Origin: Holosporales bacterium
GTDB lineage: Bacteria; Pseudomonadota; Alphaproteobacteria; RUG11792
Length of the DNA: 8,605 nt
Direction: 5' to 3'
Assembly: GCA_031281515.1 (NCBI GenBank)
Contig: JAITFF010000001.1
Location: 1-8,605, forward strand
Positions 1-5,527 of the stretch are shown piece after piece (the stretch's first letter is position 1; every line of letters begins with the position of its first letter). The position numbers were made by a program, and so were the translations under genes. The notes under the pieces are model-generated. The model searched no databases. It was not told the DNA's origin and saw only the letters and a program-made list of their open reading frames with translations.

Positions 1-623
1 ACGAGTGGTGCCATCAGAATCGTCGTATAAAATGCGAAATAGAATAACATTTTCAGATCATCTTCTTTCTTTTCTACCATCTTCTTGATCATAATATTCA
101 TGATCGCAAAGAGAAGGGCGGCAGTCGTTGGAATAATTGCATATATATTTAGATGTTCTGCCATCGGGCGATACATAATTACTACGCCGATCATTCCGAG
201 GGCCGTCGCTACCCAGCAGTTTACCCCAATCTTTTCCCTTAAAAAAATTGAGGCTAGCGGTAACATAAATAATGTATCGGAAAATAAGATCGTAGTATTT
301 TCGGCGAGCGGAAGTTTATTGACGCTATAACAGCAGAGGGAGATGGCGACGGACCCGAGGATTCCTCGAAGAATATGATAACCGTGATGTCTCGTTTGAA
401 ATATGGTCCTGAGAGGCGACGGATTTGATCGATCGTAAAGCACGAGCATGACCAGGACGACGGTGATCGTAGAAAAAAAGAATCTAAAGAATGCGATTTC
501 GACAAAATGAAGACGGTGTCCCAGGAATTTTGCGAGGACATCATTGAGGACACTCGTAACATTCATCAGAAGAGCCCAGAATATACCGTATCCAATCCCT
601 TTATTCGAAGTAGTACTAATCAC
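1..623 (-). CDS. EamA/DMT-family transporter, possibly S-adenosylmethionine importer (3' end cut by window)
   Basis: This is a multi-pass inner-membrane carrier of the drug/metabolite transporter superfamily; the first 207 residues are visible and the C-terminus lies beyond position 1. Hydrophobic segments fall near residues 11-33, 42-63, 85-101, 108-127, 136-151, 158-178 and 192-207, so about seven of the usual ten. The EamA repeat signature is clear: LPLAENTTILF (104-114), an acidic/basic LREK loop (128-131) and LGMIGVVIMYRP (142-153). The N-terminal pattern WALL...SVLNDVLAKFLG...VEIAFFRFFFS resembles the rickettsial Sam transporters, which import host S-adenosylmethionine, but substrate cannot be fixed from sequence. 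I chose the GTG at 621-623 because an in-frame TAG lies four codons upstream; an ATG at residue 20 would cut the first helix. It follows ispDF by 108 bases on the same strand, with a possible promoter of its own. Confidence 0.85.
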   Translation of the reverse strand, partial: MISTTSNKGIGYGIFWALLMNVTSVLNDVLAKFLGHRLHFVEIAFFRFFFSTITVVLVMLVLYDRSNPSPLRTIFQTRHHGYHILRGILGSVAISLCCYSVNKLPLAENTTILFSDTLFMLPLASIFLREKIGVNCWVATALGMIGVVIMYRPMAEHLNIYAIIPTTAALLFAIMNIMIKKMVEKKEDDLKMLFYFAFYTTILMAPL

Positions 624-669
624 TTTAAGTAGCTATCTTTCATATCAGGAAAATTCATAGATCGTGGAA

Positions 670-698
670 ATTCTAATCGATCCCCGTAAAATATCCAA
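670..698 (-). promoter_or_regulatory. Possible promoter for the DMT transporter
   Basis: On the minus strand TTGGAT (693-698), a 17-base spacer and TAGAAT (670-675) form a sigma70-like pair. The -10 has five of six consensus bases, the -35 only three. It would start transcription near 663, giving a leader of about 40 bases before the GTG at 623. The transporter might instead be read through from rpmJ-ispDF, as no terminator is visible after ispDF. Confidence 0.3.
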
Positions 699-731
699 AT
701 GATAATCGGATTTTATATATGTTAATCCCGG

Positions 732-1865
732 TTATCCCGAGATGGTAACGATCGAATAAACGACGATGCCCTCTCGGTGATCGGTAAATCCCATCCCCTC
801 GGTCGTCTTGCCTTTAATGTTAATGATATCTTCGCAGATATCGAGGCAGCGTGATACTTCTCTCTTCATCGAGCTGGAATGATTGGTAATCTTCGGAGTC
901 TCACAGACGATCGTTACATCGATATTATTTATCGTGGAACAACGTTGATTCAAGAGATCTCGGCAGTACCTCAGAAATATCTTGGAATCAGCCGATTTCC
1001 AAGTCGGATCTGTGGACGGGAAGTGGACGCCTATATCGCCGGCCCCAAGCGCCCCCAGGATGGCATCGACGAGACTGTGAATCCCAACATCGGCATCCGA
1101 ATGCCCTTCGAGACCCAAATGTTCATCTATGCGAATCCCCATCAAAAATAAGCCTCGAGTTGGGTCGGTCGAAAATCTATGAGCATCGATTCCGAATCCG
1201 GTGCGAAAATTCGTCATTTCCAAATCTTCAGGGAAAGTAATTTTTTTGTTCGATTTGTGACCGTCAACAATCGTGACCCGAACTCCTGCGGCGTCACAAA
1301 GTGATGCATCATCACTAAATTCTGGAGCCTCTTCGAGGCGATTATACAATCCGTGAATCAATTTAAAATTGAAAGCCTGAGGTGTTTGCACCAAATTCAC
1401 TTGTGATTTATCTGTGGGGTTCCCAGAAATCCTCACGGCGTCGATCGATGGTATGACCGGAACGACCGCCAAAGCTCCGGGAGATCGGATGGCCTCAAGG
1501 ACGCGATCTATCACGGGCTCTGGACAAAAGGCACGTGCTGCATCGTGAATTAGGACGACATCTGGGGTAAACAATTCAGATAAATGATCTAATCCACGCT
1601 TTACCGACGAAAATCTGGATGCTCCGCCAAAAATTGGCTGTAACAGACGCGAATCGCCGCAACCACGCAAAACCCCATCATAAACTCCGCGAAACCCATC
1701 AGGAATAACGCAAAGAATGCCAGAAACGCAGGGGAACGGAAGAAAAAGACGAACGGCATGCTCGAGAACGCTCCTCCCAGCAACGATTCGGAACTGCTTC
1801 GGGATAGCACCACAACACCGAGCCCCCGTTCCGGCTGCCGCGATGACGACATAGATCCCCGGCAA
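732..1865 (-). CDS. ispDF: Bifunctional IspD/IspF: MEP cytidylyltransferase and MEcPP synthase
   Basis: This cytoplasmic enzyme carries out two non-consecutive steps of the MEP isoprenoid pathway: CTP plus methylerythritol 4-phosphate to CDP-ME, and cyclisation of CDP-ME 2-phosphate to MEcPP. The IspD domain (about 1-220) has the nucleotide loop AAAGTGARCCGAIPKQF (9-25) with R16 and K23 matching the catalytic Arg/Lys, IHDAAR (106-111), VQTPQAF (159-165) and KKITFPEDL (207-215). The IspF domain (about 222-377) has zinc ligands D227, H229 and H263, the EGHSDADV loop (253-260), FPSTDP (282-287) and KGKTTEGMGFT (351-361). At 377 residues it is full length for the fused form common in alphaproteobacteria. 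The start is TTG (1863-1865): no in-frame ATG or GTG lies between the rpmJ stop and the glycine-rich loop. It lies 7 bases after rpmJ, so translation is probably coupled. Confidence 0.95.
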   Translation of the reverse strand: MPGIYVVIAAAGTGARCCGAIPKQFRIVAGRSVLEHAVRLFLPFPCVSGILCVIPDGFRGVYDGVLRGCGDSRLLQPIFGGASRFSSVKRGLDHLSELFTPDVVLIHDAARAFCPEPVIDRVLEAIRSPGALAVVPVIPSIDAVRISGNPTDKSQVNLVQTPQAFNFKLIHGLYNRLEEAPEFSDDASLCDAAGVRVTIVDGHKSNKKITFPEDLEMTNFRTGFGIDAHRFSTDPTRGLFLMGIRIDEHLGLEGHSDADVGIHSLVDAILGALGAGDIGVHFPSTDPTWKSADSKIFLRYCRDLLNQRCSTINNIDVTIVCETPKITNHSSSMKREVSRCLDICEDIINIKGKTTEGMGFTDHREGIVVYSIVTISG

Positions 1866-1872
1866 AAAAGGA

Positions 1873-1998
1873 CTAACCCTGCCTGGCCTTAAATTTCGGG
1901 ACCTGCTTGTTGATGACGTACAGCCTTCCCTTGCGACGCACGAGTTTGCAGGCCCTATGCCGATTACGTAAAGTCTTTACCGAATTAGCTACCTTCAT
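1873..1998 (-). CDS. rpmJ: 50S ribosomal protein L36 (zinc-free type)
   Basis: This 41-residue basic protein of the large ribosomal subunit is too short for ordinary ORF lists. It begins MKVANSVKTL, continues with RNRHRACKLVRRKGRLYVIN, and ends in the family-typical KFKARQG. It is the form lacking the zinc-binding cysteine set of the longer-studied 38-residue L36: only Cys17 remains, as in most alphaproteobacterial L36. The ATG at 1996-1998 is preceded by GAGAAG, a usable ribosome binding site. A strong promoter lies upstream and ispDF follows after 7 bases, so the two genes are probably one transcript. Confidence 0.95.
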   Translation of the reverse strand: MKVANSVKTLRNRHRACKLVRRKGRLYVINKQVPKFKARQG

Positions 1999-2040
1999 AT
2001 CTTCTCGTTATCATGGAATTATCACGAGCCAGCAACGATA

Positions 2041-2070
2041 ATTGTACACATCTAGAGCTCCAACTGTCAA
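2041..2070 (-). promoter_or_regulatory. Sigma70-type promoter for rpmJ-ispDF
   Basis: On the minus strand a perfect TTGACA -35 (2065-2070), an 18-base spacer and TACAAT -10 (2041-2046, five of six) form the best promoter in the window. Initiation near 2034 gives a leader of about 36 bases to the rpmJ ATG. An inverted repeat, ACTGTC-N13-GACAGT (2063-2087), overlaps the -35 and could be an operator or chance. Confidence 0.75.
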
Positions 2071-2119
2071 TCGACTTATCAGACAGTGACATAGATGTAA
2101 TACTCTCAATTTGGGTGGA

Positions 2120-3700
2120 TCACCATCTATAACGCACCGGCTTGGGTATTGATTCCGGAGGTAATACCCCGGATACCAAGTTCCAAAAGCTGTAGGATAG
2201 CTCCGTCATTTTGTGAAGAAGTTTCCAATCCTCATCTGTACGACGTTTGACCTGCTTGATTTCTCGCCAATAATTACCATGCGGGTTAGCATCACCTAGT
2301 ATCATCCCGCAAAAATCCCTGTAATTGCTCATTATTCCCAGCTGAAATGTAACTAGCTCTCTCGCAACCGGTTCCCTATTCTGTTCTGGGATTGCTGTAA
2401 GTGCGGGATTTAGCCGGGGATCAGGGAGTTCTCTACCCAATCGATCCAGCGATTCCTCGCCTTCCCTCACCTTCGTTTTGAGCAGAAAAAAGCTGGTCGT
2501 TTCCGGCCTTCCCAGCCCCAAGCTCAATTCATCACAAGCCTGCTCGGCTATTAATAGTTGAGGACTCCAATCGGATGTCTCAAAAGTCCGATGGGAAATT
2601 GCATCACTCAGGAGGCTCCAAGCCCTTGGAACCAGTGAAAATCCCAAATTGGGGAACTCACTAATGAGGGCCTCCCAGCCAGTCAGAAGGAATTCAAATG
2701 GTTCCACAGCTATAACAAGGCCCCTCAGAGAGAAATCTAAGCGCCGGGTAGACTTGCCACCTACCGACAAGTAGTCTTCTATTTCTTGAGAGATTGTATC
2801 TCTCAGGCCTTGTAAAAAGGCCGATAGAACTTCCATTGGGTCAGCTCCCCTCCGCAAATTGGAGATGGCTTGTTGGGGAAGTATAGCAACTATACCGCCC
2901 GGCCTAGTGATCAGTTCCAGGAGCTTGCCCGGATTTCCAGCGAAAGCTTCAGCGAACAGCGATTTAAGATTGCCCCGTAAATCCAATGTTGCACGTTCAA
3001 TTAATCTATCCGATTCGTTTCGCAGGCTATTGCAAAAGGTCACAAGTTGGCTGGTCTTGATATGCATTATGTCGTACACTCTTGATATCGCCATTTCGAG
3101 AGTTACCGGAACTCCACTGAAGTATGTTGGATCGTGTTGTAGCCTTAATTCCTCTATAGATGATCTTAGAGCATCAAACTTGTCTTGAAATTCAATGTGC
3201 CCAGATAACTTGAGCTTAATACAAGTGGATAATTCACTGCTGAAACAGAGTAAAGGATAACCAACCTGTAATCCATAATTATAGTTGTTGTCTTTGAAGA
3301 CATCGAGAAAGTCTATGGTCGGTCCAAAAATCTCTGCGATATGCCGCCCAAATTGCAGGTCGTGATACAAGTGGATTGCCTTCTCTAGCAACCCTCTACC
3401 TTCAGGGACAATCGCTCCTTCAGCAAAACAGGCAAATAATGGTGAACGACTACCATAGTGCCTCGATATCTCATAAAAACAATCACAAATTAATCCTACC
3501 GCGACAGGAATGATTAATCGTGCATGATCCGGAGTCATGACATCGTTCCATGGATGGGAACTCCAATCTCGTACTTTTTTCACACTTGTATCGAGAGTGG
3601 GCAACGAGGCCGGCAATTCCGAGGCGTCACACGCCATAGTGTCGCCGCAAACCGCTGTAGCAACTAACGCTAGTACCAAACAAATTACTCTCCTCCCCAT
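2120..3700 (-). CDS. Unknown exported protein, 526 residues
   Basis: I do not recognise this protein. It opens with a Sec-type signal peptide: basic MGRR, a hydrophobic core VICLVLALVATAVCG (5-19) and probable cleavage near residues 19-25. No good lipobox is present, so the product is probably periplasmic or secreted. The mature part (about 500 residues) has no further transmembrane helix and reads as largely alpha-helical, e.g. 171-190, 201-253 and 287-312. Eleven cysteines are scattered through the precursor, including C72 and C74. The C-terminus is basic and aromatic (PVRYRW). The ATG at 3698-3700 was chosen because an in-frame TGA lies four codons upstream; its ribosome binding site is weak. 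It is divergent from a lipoprotein gene, and codons 201-208 carry a 23-base sequence repeated beyond that gene. Together they suggest an accessory envelope or host-interaction module, but function is unassigned. Confidence 0.8.
   Translation of the reverse strand: MGRRVICLVLALVATAVCGDTMACDASELPASLPTLDTSVKKVRDWSSHPWNDVMTPDHARLIIPVAVGLICDCFYEISRHYGSRSPLFACFAEGAIVPEGRGLLEKAIHLYHDLQFGRHIAEIFGPTIDFLDVFKDNNYNYGLQVGYPLLCFSSELSTCIKLKLSGHIEFQDKFDALRSSIEELRLQHDPTYFSGVPVTLEMAISRVYDIMHIKTSQLVTFCNSLRNESDRLIERATLDLRGNLKSLFAEAFAGNPGKLLELITRPGGIVAILPQQAISNLRRGADPMEVLSAFLQGLRDTISQEIEDYLSVGGKSTRRLDFSLRGLVIAVEPFEFLLTGWEALISEFPNLGFSLVPRAWSLLSDAISHRTFETSDWSPQLLIAEQACDELSLGLGRPETTSFFLLKTKVREGEESLDRLGRELPDPRLNPALTAIPEQNREPVARELVTFQLGIMSNYRDFCGMILGDANPHGNYWREIKQVKRRTDEDWKLLHKMTELSYSFWNLVSGVLPPESIPKPVRYRW
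3078..3100. repeat. 23-base direct repeat, copy A
   Basis: The sequence running from actcttgata to atttcgag is identical to 4583-4605, in the same orientation, 1,505 bases away. Here it lies inside the 526-residue gene and, on the minus strand, encodes LEMAISRV (residues 201-208). An exact 23-mer twice in 8.6 kb is very unlikely by chance. Confidence 0.9.
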
Positions 3701-3954
3701 CTTCGCTACTCATAACTGTGAAACTATCTCACCGCTCACAATGGTAGATTAATGCCGATGAGGGTGGCAAGGAGATATCCCAATCCCGCAGGTAAGTCGC
3801 TCCGGTACAAGAACACTTAAGTCCGGCCTAATTACTCTGCGATTCTGTGCTCCGTGTTTTCTTCTGAAAGTTCTGTTTCCGATCCTTGACAGGATACGTT
3901 CGACCAAACTACCCTCAGAATGAGCAAAGAAATTGCGCGAGGGGAGAATCGCTC
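3701..3954. promoter_or_regulatory. Divergent intergenic control region
   Basis: This 254-base space separates the starts of the exported protein (minus) and the lipoprotein (plus), so it should hold both promoters. For the plus strand, TTGACA at 3886-3891 is a perfect -35, but the -10 at 17-18 bases (near TACCCT, 3910-3915) is poor. For the minus strand no convincing pair was found. A TGTGA-N14-TCACA inverted repeat (3717-3740) lies just upstream of the minus-strand start. No gene or RNA structure was seen here. Confidence 0.4.
3940..3946 (+). promoter_or_regulatory. Ribosome binding site fixing the lipoprotein start
   Basis: AGGGGAG lies 8 bases before the ATG at 3955. This strong site, with the signal peptide that follows, decides for 3955 over the TTG at 3886, which instead forms part of a -35-like TTGACA. 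Confidence 0.7.
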
Positions 3955-4545
3955 ATGAATTTCCAAACTATTTATCGAATAATACTAGTGATCTTATTTC
4001 TGTCCGGGTGTGGAAAAGGATGGTCTTCCGACGTTAGGCCTCAATTGTATGCTCTGAATTCCAGAGTTCCGAGGGGGCCTGGGGCTCTGCCACCCATTCC
4101 GGATGGCGCTCCCATTCCGCGATCTTCACCACCGCGACGTGTCGCCGGTCAGGCTTTAGGAGGGGATGCCCTGCCCCCTCCTGAATCACAACATATGGAT
4201 TTTCTTGTATTCTGTGCCAGACGGGTTCCTTGCGACTCCAATGCCATTCCAGGTAATAGTGCCGACTACTTTCGGGTTGGAGGTGGGATAATTTTCTGTG
4301 TCCCTAACGGGGTATGGAACTCGGATCCACTAAGCGCTAGAAACGCTATTTTAGATTCGGTAAATCCCAAGGAATTCAGGGCACAAACTTGGAATCTTGA
4401 CAAGTGCAATCCACATATCCTGCCGATCAAGGACGGAAAATTGACAGTCATTTTCTGTCCTGGGGAGGAGGATTTTGACCGGTACCGAGGCCTTTTTGTG
4501 AGCCGCTCGCTGCCATACCGTTGTTTTCCATTTCGCTCCAACTAA
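3955..4545 (+). CDS. Small lipoprotein with proline-rich linker and six-cysteine domain, unknown function
   Basis: This 196-residue protein is the only plus-strand gene in the window. The N-terminus is a lipoprotein signal peptide: MNFQTIYRIILVILFLSGC with lipobox LSGC and lipidated Cys19; Gly20 at +2 is compatible with outer-membrane sorting. Residues 38-77 are rich in proline and low in hydrophobics (e.g. PRGPGALPPIPDGAPIPRSS), a likely flexible spacer. The C-terminal part (about 81-196) has six cysteines (C87, C93, C115, C151, C168, C190), an even number that would permit three disulphides in the periplasm or outside the cell. I find no family match; it does not resemble the T6SS lipoprotein TssJ, though the vgrG locus is near. 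The start was set by the ribosome binding site and the signal peptide. It is divergent from the 526-residue exported gene, which suggests shared regulation. Confidence 0.8.
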   Translation: MNFQTIYRIILVILFLSGCGKGWSSDVRPQLYALNSRVPRGPGALPPIPDGAPIPRSSPPRRVAGQALGGDALPPPESQHMDFLVFCARRVPCDSNAIPGNSADYFRVGGGIIFCVPNGVWNSDPLSARNAILDSVNPKEFRAQTWNLDKCNPHILPIKDGKLTVIFCPGEEDFDRYRGLFVSRSLPYRCFPFRSN

Positions 4546-4566
4546 TCCTATATTCATACTAATTGG

Positions 4567-4636
4567 TGCATCCTGTGCATCAACTCTTGATATCGCCATT
4601 TCGAGCGGTAACAATCAGTCTTCTGGTATGTCGATC
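4567..4636 (-). pseudogene. Possible decayed fragment of a paralogue of the 526-residue gene
   Basis: Between the lipoprotein stop and the dapA stop, this patch resembles 3063-3133 of the 526-residue gene. It has the exact 23-base core (4583-4605), TGCAT..TGT on one side and GTATG..GATC on the other, at a near-constant offset of 1,503-1,505 bases. Similarity between these blocks is weak. Read on the minus strand in the matching frame, LEMAISRV is preceded within four codons by TGA, so it cannot encode a product. Alternatives are a short recombination scar or a shared regulatory element. Confidence 0.4.
4583..4605. repeat. 23-base direct repeat, copy B
   Basis: Exact match of 3078-3100, here in non-coding DNA between the convergent lipoprotein and dapA genes. 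Recombination between the two copies would remove 1,505 bases: the lipoprotein gene, the divergent control region and the first 200 codons of the exported protein gene. Confidence 0.9.
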
Positions 4637-4650
4637 CTGGGCTCGAATGC

Positions 4651-5520
4651 TCACGTACGTTTAAGAGTTAAAACTTTCCTGATTTGTTCCTCTGTTGAAC
4701 TAAGGGCTGGGAGGAGTGGAAGTCGGAGTTCGTTTTGAATTAAATTCTTTAGGGAAAGTGCACATTTTACGGGAATTGGGTTGGATTCCGCGGACAGGAC
4801 ATCGCCGAGAGGCAGCAAGATTCGATTACATTCTTGCATCATTTGCATATCGCCCCGTCTCCACGAATCAATGAGGGTTTTTACTAGACGCGGTTCAACG
4901 TTAGCAGTAACTGATATCGCTCCATCTCCCCCATGAGCCAGAAATCCCGCCAGGGATAAATCGTCTCCTGAGAGGAACTTAAAATTGTCGGGCAATTTTG
5001 ATTTCAGTAAAGTAATCCTCGAAAGGTTGGTATCGGATTCCTTGAGGGCAATTACTCGATCGAATTTTGCCAGTTCCAGGATTGTATCAACTGATATATT
5101 GACCGCACAACGCCCAGGATTGTTGTAAACGATGAGCGGAATGTCGGTCGTATCGTGAATAACTCGAAAATGTTCTAGGATTCCGCTCTGTGATGGCTTA
5201 ACGTAAAACGGAGAGCAGACCAAAACTCCAGCAGCCCCCAGATCCTGTGCCATCCTGACGAGACCTATGGCTTCAGTCGTCGAGCATGCGCTACACCCGA
5301 CCAACACCGGGATTCTCGAAGATGCTTTTTTCAGGGCGAAGGAGATGATACTATTCCGTTCTACATCGGACAATAACAATCCCTCTCCAGTCGATCCACA
5401 TACCAAAATCCCGTCCGTTCCAGCATTAATATGAAATTCAATTAACCCTTCCAGGGCCGAAAAATCGATTTCTCCGTTGCTGAACGGTGTAACCAAAGCT
5501 ACTATAGATCCTTCAAACAT
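4651..5520 (-). CDS. dapA: 4-hydroxy-tetrahydrodipicolinate synthase
   Basis: This cytoplasmic TIM-barrel aldolase condenses pyruvate with aspartate semialdehyde, the first committed step to diaminopimelate (peptidoglycan) and lysine. At 289 residues it is full length. The pyruvate-binding motif GTDGILVCGSTGEG (34-47), Y106 in SPFYVKP, catalytic Y132 in IVYNNPGR, R137, and the Schiff-base lysine K160 in ALKESD match the E. coli residues T44, Y107, Y133, R138 and K161, with Ser43 in place of Thr44. The Arg after NNPG favours DapA over N-acetylneuraminate lyase-type relatives. The ATG lies 7 bases after the vgrG stop, and its only candidate ribosome binding site (CTGGGG) overlaps the last vgrG codons, so expression is probably coupled to vgrG. 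This is an unusual partner for a housekeeping gene. Confidence 0.95.
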   Translation of the reverse strand: MFEGSIVALVTPFSNGEIDFSALEGLIEFHINAGTDGILVCGSTGEGLLLSDVERNSIISFALKKASSRIPVLVGCSACSTTEAIGLVRMAQDLGAAGVLVCSPFYVKPSQSGILEHFRVIHDTTDIPLIVYNNPGRCAVNISVDTILELAKFDRVIALKESDTNLSRITLLKSKLPDNFKFLSGDDLSLAGFLAHGGDGAISVTANVEPRLVKTLIDSWRRGDMQMMQECNRILLPLGDVLSAESNPIPVKCALSLKNLIQNELRLPLLPALSSTEEQIRKVLTLKRT

Positions 5521-5527
5521 TTTACAT

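Noticed and set aside
254..562. Minus-strand frame of 102 codons opposite the transporter region
   Set aside because: It is an out-of-frame shadow, with serine-rich composition, of the transporter reading frame that shows clear EamA motifs.
3886..3954. Upstream TTG extension of the lipoprotein reading frame (23 extra residues)
   Set aside because: The extension has no ribosome binding site, would bury the signal peptide, and its first codon is part of a TTGACA promoter-like element. The ATG at 3955 has AGGGGAG and a perfect lipobox after it.
3955..4545. Lipoprotein as TssJ of a T6SS
   Set aside because: Apart from being a small lipoprotein it shows no TssJ-like sequence; the proline linker and six cysteines are not typical, and no other Tss core gene is adjacent.
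4563..4583. Hairpin TTGGTGCA-TCCTG-TGCATCAA as a terminator between the lipoprotein and dapA genes
   Set aside because: The 8-pair stem includes a G-T pair, is AT-rich at the base, and is not followed by a T-run on either strand.
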